From Gleditsia sinensis (taxonomy: Eukaryota > Streptophyta > Magnoliopsida > Fabales > Fabaceae): a DNA stretch of 64,000 nt. The notes under the pieces were generated by a model. That model did not search any database and was not told where the DNA came from. It was given only the letters and a program-made list of their open reading frames with translations. A program made the position numbers and the translations under genes. Where the stretch lies: NCBI GenBank assembly GCA_037074535.1, contig CM073466.1, forward strand, positions 60,570,595 through 60,634,594. The letters are read 5' to 3'. Below, in pieces: positions 23,375 to 34,108 of this stretch (positions are counted from its first letter, which is position 1; the number at the start of each line of letters is the position of its first letter).

Positions 23375-25810
23375 TTACATGTGATACTTCCGCAACTGTG
23401 ATACGTGGAAAACATTATGCAGGTTGGACAAATTAGGTGAGAGGGCAATTTGATATGCTGACGTCCCTACTCTCTTCAGAATTTGGTAGGGTCCCAAAAA
23501 TCGTGGACTTAGCTTCCTAGGCTTGAGAGTCCTGCCAACTCCAGTAGTCGGGGAAAGTTTTAAAAATACATGATCTCCTTCCTCAAATTCCAGAGGTCTA
23601 TGTCTCTTATCATAGTAGCTCTTTTGCCGACTCTGAGCTGTAAGTATCTTATATCGTATCATCCTGATTTGTTCAGTGGTTTGTTGAACTACATCAGGAC
23701 CCAGCAAGTTCTTTTCTCCTACCTCAAACCAACATAGTGGAGATCGGCACTTCCTACCGTATAAAGCTTCATAGGGGGCCATCTTAATGCTAGAATGATA
23801 GCTATTATTATAAGCAAACTCCACTAAAGGTAGGTATTTATCCCATCCTCTCCCTTGCTCTATCACACAGGCCCTTAACATATCTTCTAGGGTTTGAATT
23901 GTCCGTTCAGTCTGCCCATCAGTTTGAGGATGATAGGCAGTACTGAATCGCAACTGGGTTCCAAAAGCCTCCTGTAATGCCTCCCAAAACCTCGATATAA
24001 ACCTTGGATCTCTATCAGAAATGATATTTAAGGGAATCCCATGTAGTCTAACTATTTCCCGGACATACAATTGGGCCAATTTATCCAGCGAATAGTTAAT
24101 CTTTATGGGCAGAAAATGAGCATATTTGGTTAATCTGTCAACTATTACCCAGATAGAGTCATGTCCAACTGAAGTTTTAGGTAAACCCACAACAAAGTCC
24201 ATCGAAATACTGTCCCATTTCCATTCAGGAATCTCCAGAGGTTGAAGAAATCCTACTGGCTTTTGATGTTCCACTTTCACCTTCTGACAAGTTAAACATT
24301 TTGCCACGAACTCAGCAATGTCCTTTTTCATCCCTGGCCACCAATACATCTTCTTTAAATCCTGGTACAATTTAGTGGATCTTGGATGGATTGAGTATTT
24401 ACTCTGATGCGCTTCCTGTAGGATCTTAGTCCTCAATTCTTGGTCCTGAGGAACACAGACCCTTCCTTGGTACATGATTACTCCATCTTCTGAAATAGAA
24501 AAACCACCCTGATTATTATAATCTCGTAAGTTTTGGTCGTGGCCTTGAGCCTCTTTAATCTGGGCTCTAAGGTCACACTCTATACTTAACCCATTGATGA
24601 TTAACTTCTTTGGAGTAAGAGTAGTGGCTAGCTTTAAATTTCGAAACTCCTCTAGCATCTGCATCTCAAACACCATCATCTGACCCATGTGTAGAGATTT
24701 TCGACTCAAGGCATCAGCTACAACATTCGCCTTTCCTGGATGATACTTTATCTCAAGCTTGTAGTCATTGAGGAATTCTACCAATCTTCGTTGCCTCATA
24801 TTTAACTCCTTCTGATCAAAGAGGTATTTAAGACTCTTATGATCACAATATACTTCAAAGGTTGCCCCGTACAAATAGTGTCGCCAAATCTTTAAGGCAA
24901 ACACTACTGCCGCTAATTCAAGATCATGGGTTGGATAGTTTCCTTCGTGGGGTCTCAGTTGCCTAGAGGCGTAAGCAACTACTCTCTTATCTTGCATCAG
25001 CACACATCCTAGCCCTTTCTTTGAAGCATCACTATACACTTCAAAATGTCCTGTGGGGTCTGGAATAATTAAAACAGGAGGAGTGGTCAATCTTGTCTTC
25101 AGCTCCTGAAAACTAGCTTCACATTGATCAATCCATTTGAAAGGACTTCCCTTCCTGGTCAATTTAGTTAATGGCAAGGCTATACGAGAGAAGTTTTGTA
25201 TAAACCTTCTGTAGTATCCTGCCAAACCCAGGAAACTTCTGACTTCCGTAACCGTCTTTGGTCTCTCCCACTGAATCACTGCTTCCGTCTTGCTAGGATC
25301 TACGGCTACCCCTCTATTAGAGATGACATGTCCGAGAAACTTTACCTCTGACAGCCAAAACTCACACTTCTGCAATTTGGCATATAATTTTTTCTCTTTT
25401 AGCACTTGCAGCACGATGCGGAGATGTTGTTCATGTTCTTTCTCACTCTTAGAATATATCAAGATGTCATCAATGAACACTACAACAAATTGATCTAGGT
25501 AGGGTCGAAAAATGCGATTCATGTAATCCATGAAAATTGCAGGTGCATTTGTCAACCCGAAGGGCATTACGAGAAACTCATAGTGCCCATACCTAGTCCT
25601 GAAGGCAGTTTTTGGTACGTCCTCCTCCTTAATCCTAATATAATGATATCCTGACCTCAAGTCAATTTTAGAAAAGATGGAGGCACCCTTCAATTGATCC
25701 AATAAGTCATCTATCCTAGGGAGAGGGTACTTGTTTTTGATAGTCACCTTATTCAGCTGTCTGTAATCTATGCATAGTCTCAAGCTCCCGTCTTTCTTCT
25801 TAACAAACAA
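23375..25810 (-). CDS. pol: RT, RNase H and integrase of the chromovirus
   Basis: This is the longest open segment, about 811 codons. RT carries LCIDYRQLNKVTIKN, LVMPFGLTNAP and VFIDDILIYSKS. RNase H has YSDASKKGLG, ELAAVVFALKIWR and HPGKANVVADALS. Integrase has an HHCC region (HQSKYSIHP...CLTCQKVK) and a D,D-35-E core (SMDFVVGLPKT, ISDRDPRF, YHPQTDGQTERTIQ). The C-terminal GPYQILKRVG and VFHVSQLRKY lead toward a chromodomain-like tail now out of frame. All catalytic acids that can be checked by eye are present, so these enzymes were functional until recently. Confidence 0.9.
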   Translation of the reverse strand: MFVKKKDGSLRLCIDYRQLNKVTIKNKYPLPRIDDLLDQLKGASIFSKIDLRSGYHYIRIKEEDVPKTAFRTRYGHYEFLVMPFGLTNAPAIFMDYMNRIFRPYLDQFVVVFIDDILIYSKSEKEHEQHLRIVLQVLKEKKLYAKLQKCEFWLSEVKFLGHVISNRGVAVDPSKTEAVIQWERPKTVTEVRSFLGLAGYYRRFIQNFSRIALPLTKLTRKGSPFKWIDQCEASFQELKTRLTTPPVLIIPDPTGHFEVYSDASKKGLGCVLMQDKRVVAYASRQLRPHEGNYPTHDLELAAVVFALKIWRHYLYGATFEVYCDHKSLKYLFDQKELNMRQRRLVEFLNDYKLEIKYHPGKANVVADALSRKSLHMGQMMVFEMQMLEEFRNLKLATTLTPKKLIINGLSIECDLRAQIKEAQGHDQNLRDYNNQGGFSISEDGVIMYQGRVCVPQDQELRTKILQEAHQSKYSIHPRSTKLYQDLKKMYWWPGMKKDIAEFVAKCLTCQKVKVEHQKPVGFLQPLEIPEWKWDSISMDFVVGLPKTSVGHDSIWVIVDRLTKYAHFLPIKINYSLDKLAQLYVREIVRLHGIPLNIISDRDPRFISRFWEALQEAFGTQLRFSTAYHPQTDGQTERTIQTLEDMLRACVIEQGRGWDKYLPLVEFAYNNSYHSSIKMAPYEALYGRKCRSPLCWFEVGEKNLLGPDVVQQTTEQIRMIRYKILTAQSRQKSYYDKRHRPLEFEEGDHVFLKLSPTTGVGRTLKPRKLSPRFLGPYQILKRVGTSAYQIALSPNLSNLHNVFHVSQLRKYHM

Positions 25811-25822
25811 TACAGGAGCTCC

Positions 25823-26680
25823 TCAAGGTGATACACTCGGTCTAATGAATTGCTTGTCTAATAGTTCCTCCAACTGCTTCTTTAGTTCTTGTAGTTCCTT
25901 CGAGGCCATTCGATATGGTGCAATAGAGATAGGCCCTGTCCCAGGTAAGAGATCAATAGAGAACTGTATCTCTCTCTTGGGAGGTAAGCCTGGAATATCT
26001 GACGGAAATACTTCAGGATACTCGTTGGCTATTGGGATTTCATCGAGCTTCGATTCGACTTCTAGGTTTGATAAATACAAGAGAATGTATCCAAGTACTC
26101 CATTCTTCAACTCCTTGTTAACTTGATTGGCATTTAGCATCAATAACTGGACCTCCTCTTTCAGAGTAGGAGGTAGAAATTCAACGGTCTTGTTACAACA
26201 ATTCAGCAAGACTCGATTTCTAGACATCCAGTCTAACCCTAGAATGACCTCAATACCTCTTAAAGGTAAACAGACGAGGTCTACGGAAAAAGTTTTCTCC
26301 TGGATGGTGACTTGACAGTCTTTACATACAGAGGAAGTTAATACTCGTTCCCCTGTAGGAGTTACTACGGATAGCTCATAGGGAGTTTCGGAAATAGGAA
26401 AATGAAACTTCCTAATACATTCTTCCGATATAAATGAATGACTAGCACCAGAGTCAAATAACACCATAAGAGCAAATCTATAGATATAGCATGTACCTTG
26501 AATCATTTCAGAAGATTGAGCTGCCTCTTGGCCGCTCAGGGTGAAAACCCTTCCTTTCACCTGAGGCCTCTGTTCTGGCTGTTTTCCCGCATTCTGTGGG
26601 CAGTTTCTCGCAAAATGACCTTTCTGTCCGCAATTGAAGCAGACATCCTGTCCTATGTAGCATGGCCGATTACCATGCAT
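25823..26680 (-). CDS. Zinc knuckle, protease and RT start of the chromovirus
   Basis: An open stretch of the gag-pol frame between two stops. It has the zinc knuckle CFNCGQKGHFARNC, the aspartic protease active site DSGASHSFI with a VILGLDWM flap-side motif, and the beginning of RT (PYRMASKELQELKKQL, FIRPSVSP). It ends at the TGA at 25823-25825. It has no start of its own that looks genuine and is a segment of the larger pseudogene. Confidence 0.85.
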   Translation of the reverse strand: MHGNRPCYIGQDVCFNCGQKGHFARNCPQNAGKQPEQRPQVKGRVFTLSGQEAAQSSEMIQGTCYIYRFALMVLFDSGASHSFISEECIRKFHFPISETPYELSVVTPTGERVLTSSVCKDCQVTIQEKTFSVDLVCLPLRGIEVILGLDWMSRNRVLLNCCNKTVEFLPPTLKEEVQLLMLNANQVNKELKNGVLGYILLYLSNLEVESKLDEIPIANEYPEVFPSDIPGLPPKREIQFSIDLLPGTGPISIAPYRMASKELQELKKQLEELLDKQFIRPSVSP

Positions 26681-26827
26681 GCGTCTGCACTTAGCGCACT
26701 TGACTGGGGCAAAGTCCTATTGGAAAGGTCGGGGACTTGCAATCAATGGCCTCTTGCCAATAGCCTGCCTTTTTCCTCTGACATTTCTGCTAGAGTTTTG
26801 TGGCCCGTTCTTCTTTTTCCAGAAGTT

Positions 26828-27541
26828 TCATCTTTGTTTCTCATCCTCCACTGCCCTCAAGCTCTTTTCCAGGAGTCTGCATTTATTTATCAGAGGTACA
26901 AACTCCCTGGTCTCCATAGCTACGACAGCATTCTTTATCTCCGGGTTCAGTCCCGCTTCGAACTTAACTGCCTTCCATGCTTCATCAGGGTTAAATCGCA
27001 GATAAGAGGAGAACTTAGACAATTCTTCGAACCTTGCGATGTACTGGTCCACGGTCATGCTGCCCTGCCTGAGTTGGAGAAATTCAATCTCCTTCTCCGC
27101 CCGTACAGTACTTGGAAAGTACTTTTCCAAAAAAGTATTTTTGAACACTTGCCAGGTGATCTGTCTTCCCTGGTGAGCTAAAAGTTCTTTAGCTCCACGC
27201 CACCAGTATTCTGCTTCATCTTTTAGCATATATGCAGCGAAGATTACTTGCTGCTCCTCAGTACAGTCCATCACTTCAAAGATTTTCTCTAATTCTCTTA
27301 TCCACCTTTCGGCTATCGTTGGATCATAACCACCTTGGAAACAAGGTGGTCTGGTTTTTAGGAATTTGGATATGCCGTTATCATTTCCAGCCATCCGGTT
27401 GTTAGCACCATTCGAATTACTAGCATTCTGGAGGTGTTGTAGAATTTGGTTGGTGGTCAAGACTTGGTCTCGAATTGCTGTGGCCAGGTTATGCATGGTT
27501 TCTTCCGCATTGTTTGCCGGATTCCTCCTTGGTGGTGCCAT
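26828..27541 (-). CDS. gag: gag capsid region of the chromovirus
   Basis: Gag forms the virus-like particle in which the RNA is copied. The 237-residue frame begins MAPPRRNP, has an Asn-rich linker, then a retrotransposon-gag domain with RWIRELEKIFEVM, DEAEYWWRG, FLEKYFP and MTVDQYIARFEELSKF. It ends at a TGA within a basic linker. The natural product would continue in the same frame to the zinc knuckle CX2CX4HX4C at about 26600-26641, so this is a truncated product. The start lies about 240 bp downstream of the primer site, as expected. Confidence 0.85.
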   Translation of the reverse strand: MAPPRRNPANNAEETMHNLATAIRDQVLTTNQILQHLQNASNSNGANNRMAGNDNGISKFLKTRPPCFQGGYDPTIAERWIRELEKIFEVMDCTEEQQVIFAAYMLKDEAEYWWRGAKELLAHQGRQITWQVFKNTFLEKYFPSTVRAEKEIEFLQLRQGSMTVDQYIARFEELSKFSSYLRFNPDEAWKAVKFEAGLNPEIKNAVVAMETREFVPLINKCRLLEKSLRAVEDEKQR

Positions 27542-27779
27542 TTCCTACTATGGCAAAAAACAAAGTTATGCTACTACTGAGGTGATCAAGCCCAATAGTT
27601 AGTTTCAAAATATTTAACAGCAGTCATAACACCACCTCGGCATATAGATAGGAAACACTAGTAATTTCTTACCTATATGAAATCACTGATTCCCTACACA
27701 GCATAACCACAACATACTCAAGACACTATAAGATCGATTCAGATAACCATCCACCCACTGGTCATCTAGGATCGACCTC

Positions 27780-27790
27780 CTCTGATACCA
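27780..27790 (-). other. Primer binding site (tRNA-iMet type)
   Basis: The minus strand reads TGGTATCAGAG, four bases after the end of the 5' LTR. Confidence 0.9.
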
Positions 27791-29559
27791 ATTATGTAAC
27801 AACTCCATAAATTTTTTTTTTATATTTAAAACAATTTCATGAAGTTATTACTACTTTAATTCTAACCACTTAACTCGTAATAATAACCAAGCATAATTGT
27901 TATTAACAGTGATACAATACTTATAATACAATACTTAGTTTCCATACACACCATTATTTTACAAACTACACACCATTATTTTACAAACATTTGTACAAAG
28001 ATACATAGTAACTCTAATCATCTATGTCGACTACTTCTGGGGACACTGGTGCGGGTGGCACGTCCACCGAAATTTCAGTCACATCGACGATAGATACATC
28101 TGATATAGTTGGTAGTTGCCCAAGGTAGGGCACCTCGATCCAACGTACGGTAATAATAAATGTCATAGAGAATATCTGCATATTATTCTTCTGAACATGA
28201 TATGGAAATATAGTGAGAATTAAATCCCAGTAAGTTCAACAATAAATCATAATTTACCATCAATATAGTTCATCATGTCATGTTCAGCTGTATAAACTAC
28301 AGAAAATAACTTTAGGTCACATGAATGCACTTTATCATGCACATGAAAATTGTACAGTTATGACATGTATGGCATGAATAACTATTTTTTTGAATTTCAT
28401 ATGATGGCTATCAACTTATTCTTACTTCAAGCTACCCCGGTCAGGGTGAGTATTCTCTACTTTTCGGTACGGGCTTATCTCGCTCCGTCCGACATGGCAC
28501 ACTTTCTCTTTCTTTTCTCATGAACATAATCATAACCGTTGGCAGGGCGTCCCCTACTGGTGCACCACACGGATTGCCATGTGACCGTGCTCATTTCTTT
28601 TCTTTTCATATTAATAGCCGAAAATATGATTCCAATAACAAGTATGTTCATTATATTCTCATGCCATAATTTATCAAAACATAATCATTCTCAAAATTCA
28701 TTGGTAAACTGAAATTATGCCATGAATATAATCATTTTCTAATTTTTACTTTATAAAATATGTCCATGTCAAAATTCCACATTAATACCTCGATAACTGG
28801 ATAGTAATTGTAGTCTGTAAACAGCGCACCAGGAAAATTCCCAGGAAAGAGAGGTGGGTCACTAATGGACACGCTTAAGTACCAAGTCTTTCCTTGCCAG
28901 AGTTTTCCTTAGACATGCACTTTTCACAAATCACAATTTTTTTCCAGTAACTAGAATAAGTCTTTTCTGATGTGGAAATACTGCAACCACGGAGCATACT
29001 AAGATTTTTCAAATAAAATCGGCACTTTCAAAACTTCTTGGAAATTTTATATGAGTACTAGGGTAAATTCCATGTTAAAAATTACACACTTAAAATGGTA
29101 GTAAGTTCATGTAATGGCAATAGCTAGGGCATACACTAGGCATTTATTATTTTCATTTATAAAATTCCTCTTCTTTCTTGAATATTATTTTCATCTTTTC
29201 ATTTTCTTTATGTCTAGGCATTTAGTCATTTTATTTTTACTTATATCATTTTCAACACATGGTCGTACAAATTTTATATAGCATTTTTTCTCAAATTGAT
29301 TTCTACTATTACCCTATAGTTTAAAAAAATCATCTAGGGTAGAAAAATATTGAAAATATGTTTTACTAATTTTTAACACAGCCTTTGCTTACAAATCAGA
29401 GCATAACTCTCTCATTTTAACTCCGATTAAGATGATCTTAGTGTCTATGAAAAGCTAAGACAATTATCTAAAACTATTATGTTAATCATATCAACAAAAT
29501 AGTAAGATATCGTGGTGTTATTACTCTTTTAAATTTAGTATTATTTCTTCTCGTGTAGG

Positions 29560-30665
29560 TTCTGACCTTTACTAACTAATTAGACCATATCTCCCAAATT
29601 TGAACTCCAAATTGAGTTATTCCAGTTGGTAAAAATCCACGAGCCATATATCTATAATTTTTATTTTGGCGTGCTATTTTAATTCCCTACAGAATATTCC
29701 AAAAAATTCAAAAACTAAAGCTTTAATAACATGCTCTTCCCTGAATAAACATTTTCTGACCTCTGCGTACTAATCGGATCATATCTACCTCATATGAACT
29801 CCAAATTGAGTTATTCCAGTTGGTAAAAATCCACAAGCCATATATCTATAATTGTTATTTTGGCACACTATTTTAATTCCTTACAGAATATTCCCAGAAA
29901 TTCAAAAACTAAAACTTTAATAACATACTCTTCCCTGAATAAACATTTTCTGACCTCTAAGTACTAATCGGATCATATCTACCTCATATGAACTCCAAAT
30001 TGAGTTATTCCAGTTGGTAAAAATCCACAAGCCATATATCTATAATTTTTATTTTGGCACGCTATTTTAATTCCTTACAGAATATTTCCAGAAATTCAAA
30101 AACTAAAACTTTAATAACATACTCTTCCCTGAATAAACATTTTCTGACCTCTACGTACTAATCGGATCATATTTATCTCATATGAACTCCAAATTGAGTT
30201 ATTCCAGTTGGTAAAAATCCACAAGCCATATATCTATAATTGTTATTTTGGCGCGCTATTTTAATTCTTTACAGAATATTCCCAAAAATTCAAAAACTAA
30301 AACTTTAATAACATACTCTTCCCTGAATAAACATTTTCTCACCTCTACGTACTAATCGGATCATATCTACCTCATATGAACTCCAAATTGAGTTATTACA
30401 GTTGGTAAAAATCCACAAGCCATATATCTATAATTGTTATTTTGGCGCGCTATTTTAATTCTTTACAGAATATTCTCATAAATTCAAAAACTAAAGCTTT
30501 AATAACATACTCTTCCCTGAATAAACATTTTCTGACCTCTACGTACTAATCGGATCATATCTACCTCATATGAACTCCAAATTGCATAATTCCAGTGGCT
30601 AAATTTTCATGAGACATATATCTATAATTGTTATGTTGGCGCGCTATTTTAATTCCCTACCGATT
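29560..30665. repeat. ~194-bp tandem repeat array in the right LTR, six units
   Basis: Units begin near 29560, 29755, 29949, 30143, 30337 and 30531. TTTGGCGC is intact at 30247 and 30441. In other units it reads TTTGGCGT (29665) or TTTGGCAC (near 29858 and 30053), all single C-to-T or G-to-A changes at a CpG. Confidence 0.9.
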
Positions 30666-31203
30666 TTTCCCAGAATCTTAAAAACAAAAGCTAAAAGTTT
30701 TACCGTCCATAGCCATACCTATGCAAAACTATCTAAACCAGCCTAAGTATTCAAACATACATCACATGCATAATCAATATGTAACATGATGAAGCAACAT
30801 TCATGACCAATAATCAAAGTGCTAAGATCAAAATCCCATATAAATATTACAAATTTCAAAACTTTTCTTCAAAAAAAAATATTGTTAAACTTACCTAAAA
30901 ATCTCCCTAGCTCACTTAGTGAATTGGTTTTCTTGTTTGCTCTTGAAAGAAGTAGCAAGACTCCTCCCTTCCCTTAGCTTTTCTAGCAGCTTAGGTAAGA
31001 GAAGGAGGGTAAATTTTTGAACCTCAAGTATGAAGAAGAAAAATGGACTCGAGTGGAGATTAAGGTAACTTACCTGGAGTACTTTGTTTTCTAAACTTCT
31101 CCTTCTTCTTCCTTCCTTTCTTCTCCTCTCCTCACTCTACCTTGCTTCTATTTCTCTCTCTTTCTCACTTGGACGAAATTAAAATGTTGTAAGGTTGGGT
31201 TTT

Positions 31204-31211
31204 CTTATATA
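31204..31211 (-). promoter_or_regulatory. TATA box in the 5' LTR
   Basis: The minus strand reads TCTATATAAG. It lies about 1.1 kb into the LTR in the direction of transcription, so the RNA leader before gag would be about 3.6 kb unless spliced. Confidence 0.55.
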
Positions 31212-32332
31212 GACCACCAAATAATTCACCTTTCATGATCTTGGGTCTACCTTATCACAATTAGGATACACTTTGTTGAATTTTTGAAAAACAAACAACT
31301 TATGTTCTTGTTTTCCTCTTCCTTAGTCAAGATATGCATAGGAAAAGGAGATTTGTATTTTGAAAATTATGATGATATGTTCTTAAGATAAGGGACAAGG
31401 TCCCTTTTATTTAGGGATTCATTTCCATTTTCTTTTGTCTTAAACAAGTATGATAGGTTTGCCTTTTTAGGTGGCAAATTTCTAGCCCTTGAATCTCCAT
31501 TATTTGGTTGATATTATTTGTGTGGGATAGGAATGTTTTGTCCTAATGCCAAGTATTATCATACCACTTGCTAGAATTATGAGTGTAGGATATAGATATT
31601 TTTGTCCTAAAGCCTTGTATTTTCATGCCACTTGCCTAAATGATGAATGTAGAATCACACCACTTGCTAAATTTTTGTCTTAATGCCATGTATCCTAATC
31701 TTTATTCTTATTATTATATCATCATCTATTTTATTTTATTTTATTTTTTCTCTTGGATTTGGGCTTATTCCTACCCATTATGGGCTTGTCCTACCCATTT
31801 TCTTTGCTTTAGATAAAATTCTTCCTTTCTTGGAGGGCTCGGTCACATTTTCATAATTTTTGGGCTATTGGTGCAATTACTATATCCTAGTCCAAGTCTA
31901 TGTTTTATTTCTTGTTTAGGTTATCCAATGGGCTTGTTAGAAACTTATGTGAAGTGGAAAAACTCTATATGAAGTGTCCATAGGTAAAAGCCCAATGTAA
32001 GGGTAAAAATTTTAAACTTAGTAACTCTAGTTCTTGAATTAGGAAAAATTACCCTAATTCAATGTTCTTGAAATTTTAAGACCTTTACTTGTTTCTAAAA
32101 ATTTATCTTCCTTATCCAAAAATTTTGCATCTCTTTAGTATGTTATTTCTAATTTCTTTCCTATTAGGTTTTCTTTCTTTATTTGTTCTCTTAATGTTAG
32201 AAACATTTTTTTTTCTATGCATATACATAAGGTGAAGAATTTCTAAGGATTATATTTTCCTTAGATATCTAAAATATTGTCTAATAAATTTTATTTCGTT
32301 AATGTACTTTTAACGAAATTAGGGATGTTACA

Positions 32333-32337
32333 TATAT
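32333..32337. other. Target-site duplication, right copy (TATAT)
   Basis: Matches 18781-18785. Confidence 0.9.
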
Positions 32338-33332
32338 GGCTTAGAATGTTTTAGCGTGGGTAAACCTAATTTATCAACCATTAAAGTACTAGCTGCATTA
32401 GTGCAACTCCCACTATCAACAATCAAGCTACATACCTTGTTATTCATGTGGCACCTGGTCTGGAAGATGTGTTCACACTGTTCATCATCAATATCATCAT
32501 TAGGGTGCATATTAAGAGCACGTCAAGTAACCAATACTACTCTATGCACTAGCTCAATAACCTCCATATTATCATAATCCTCCAATTGTAGCATCTCATT
32601 ATCACTAGAATGTTCACTCTCCATACGTCCCCTTTCTTCCCTATCAAAGCTAAACTATTTGGTAGGCTTAGGCTTAGATGGTGGATCAAGATTATCCAGT
32701 TTCATATGCATCAACTTAAGCTGCTCCTAACCGCCTTCATGTAGAATTTAAGATCAATTTAATTTGATCTATTTCACTACTCATATTTGTCTCACAAACC
32801 TCACACGTTTGAACTCAATTTTATTCTCTTTCCCTTAAAGATCTAAAAAAAGAACCTGATCAATAAACTTATCAAAAGAAACAATTGAATTAAGAATGAT
32901 AAGAACAAAATTTCATACGATGACAATCTTAGGAATTGAATTTGAGAAAATGAGGGATAATAGAACCAGTATGCTATTTTTCAGCTTCCTTCTTTTTTTT
33001 AAAAAACGAAATTTCTCTTCTTTTTTTTAATGAGCTTCTGCTCACCTTTTTTTAGCAAATTTCTGCTCTCTCTTTTTTACGAATTTTTTTTTAAGAAACT
33101 AAATTGGACAAGGACTAGGACTCTATTTTTTAAGGAATTAGACTATAAGTAGGAAAAGAAAATTGACTAGAAATATGACTCCTTTTTTTAAGGAATTAAA
33201 TAGAAGTAGGAAAAGAAAATTAACTAGAACTAGAACTCTAATATGACCTAAAGAAAGGTAAAAGAATAAGAATGACTCTAGAACACAAATAGAAGAAGAA
33301 AAGATAGGACACCAACTAAATTTCAAAGAGCT
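32338..33332 (-). pseudogene. Older gypsy element, right part (protease region and 5' interior)
   Basis: The minus strand reads ESEHSSDNEMLQLEDYDN, then VHRVVLVT, a stop, RALNMHP, and HIFQTRCHMNNKVCSLIVD followed by SGSCTNAASTLMVDKLGLP. This is the retropepsin-like domain of the same gypsy lineage whose RT start lies at 18012-18785; the two were one element before the insertion. From about 32700 to 33332 no gag was recognised. The stretch is AT-rich and contains a ~57-bp imperfect tandem duplication at about 33126-33240 (shared GTAGGAAAAGAAAATT.ACTAGAA). Confidence 0.75.
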
Positions 33333-33349
33333 AAAGCTTTAATACCAAA
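33333..33349 (-). other. Degenerate primer binding site of the older gypsy element
   Basis: The minus strand reads TTTGGTATTAAAGCTTT next to the LTR end ...CACATCA. It resembles the iMet primer TGGTATCAGAGC with two changes. Confidence 0.55.
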
Positions 33350-33828
33350 TGATGTGTTTTCTTAAGCCAAGAAACGAAGTTTTGCCAGAAGCAAGGATCG
33401 TCTTAAAAATTCAACGAAGGTTTTGATCGCCATGAGTTGTCTCGATAAGATTGGATTTAGTTCTTTGTCCAAGAATCAAGGGAAGCTCCCACTTTAGGAA
33501 AAAAATTCAATTCTTATTAATCATCAAATCTCTGAATTACATGAACATAAAGAACCCTTATATAGTCAAACAATCCTAAAACTAGTAGGAAACCCTTAAA
33601 ACTCCTAATTGGACTTTCAATAGAATATGGACCAAACAACACTAGTTATTTAGCACAACTAAACTAACAAAAATGAACCCATAATTAAACTAATATTTGG
33701 CCTGCATAAAGAATGGACCCAAATTACATTAAATACTAATAATATCCTAAAATAAAGCATATATTACAAAGCCCATAATACATCTTTAGTCCATGCAAAT
33801 TTGAATTAGTTGTCTTCAAGATCCAACA
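33350..33828 (-). repeat. Probable LTR of the older gypsy element
   Basis: It is bounded on the plus strand by TGATGTG next to the primer site and, tentatively, by ATCCAACA at 33828. The minus strand has a TATA-like ACTATATAAGGGTTC near 33558-33572. A pol C-terminal tail of the same type lies immediately upstream on the minus strand, so this LTR sits between two coding regions. The right edge is uncertain. Confidence 0.5.
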
Positions 33829-33832
33829 AGCT

Positions 33833-34108
33833 TTATTTGGCCTCAAACTTATGCTTCAAGCTGCCCTCTTTAATGCTATCCTCAAGGCTGCAAAGTGTGA
33901 CCCACTTGATGTCTTGACTTGGTCTAACAATTTCCTCTTTAACTTGCACATCCAAGGTCAAGTCCAATAAAACTTCTTTGACCCGCTTTGCCTTGCTCCT
34001 AGTCATTGGACCGCCTATCTCTTGCAAAAGATCTTGGGAACAGTTTGGAATATGTTTGATAGCACATTGATCTCCATCAAGTATATAATCTAAAGTGATG
34101 AGATTCAA
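33833..34108 (-). pseudogene. Gypsy pol C-terminal tail
   Basis: A 91-residue open frame with GGPMTRSKAKRVKEVL. The GP(M/I)TR(S/A)(R/K)AK signature is typical of the extreme C-terminus of gypsy polyproteins of the lineage found at 18012-18785 and 32338-33332. It lies upstream of the presumed LTR as a pol end should. Its first codons overlap the shared repeat at 34085. Confidence 0.5.

Larger units (their letters stand above)
23163..27541 (-). pseudogene. gag-pol of the complete chromovirus, three stops and one frameshift
   Basis: A single minus-strand frame starts at an ATG at 27541 and stays in phase through gag, zinc knuckle, protease, RT, RNase H and integrase to 23375. It is broken by TGA at 26828-26830, TAG at 26717-26719 and TGA at 25823-25825 (the last sits where relatives have Trp in SPWGAPV). 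After VSQLRKY near 23390 a small deletion shifts the frame. The rest, ending EEATWELEEVMRKKYPQLF and a stop at 23163, is the chromodomain-like tail. The protease has the DSGA active site (FDSGASHSF). Confidence 0.93.
18786..32332 (-). mobile_element. Complete Ty3/gypsy chromovirus (Tekay-like), 13.5 kb
   Basis: All parts of an LTR retrotransposon are present: two LTRs (18786-23125 and 27795-32332), an iMet primer site, gag-pol in one frame on the minus strand, a polypurine tract, and 5-bp TATAT duplications on both sides. Counting by eye over about 830 bp at the left ends of the LTRs gave about nine differences, roughly 1 percent, so the insertion is young. The gag-pol frame nevertheless holds three stops and one frameshift, so this copy is not autonomous as read. 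The Tekay-like assignment rests on the integrase C-terminal chromodomain-like segment and the long LTRs. Confidence 0.95.
27795..32332 (-). repeat. 5' LTR of the complete chromovirus (4538 bp)
   Basis: Same ends as the left LTR (TGTAACAACTCC...GGGATGTTACA on the plus strand). It has six instead of five ~194-bp units, a TATA box at 31204-31211 (minus) and two AGGTAAGT splice-donor consensus sites further into the presumed leader, at 31075-31068 and 30896-30889. Confidence 0.95.

Noticed and set aside
26498..27181. 227-codon plus-strand frame as a gene
   Set aside because: It is antisense to gag of the chromovirus and has no recognisable domain.
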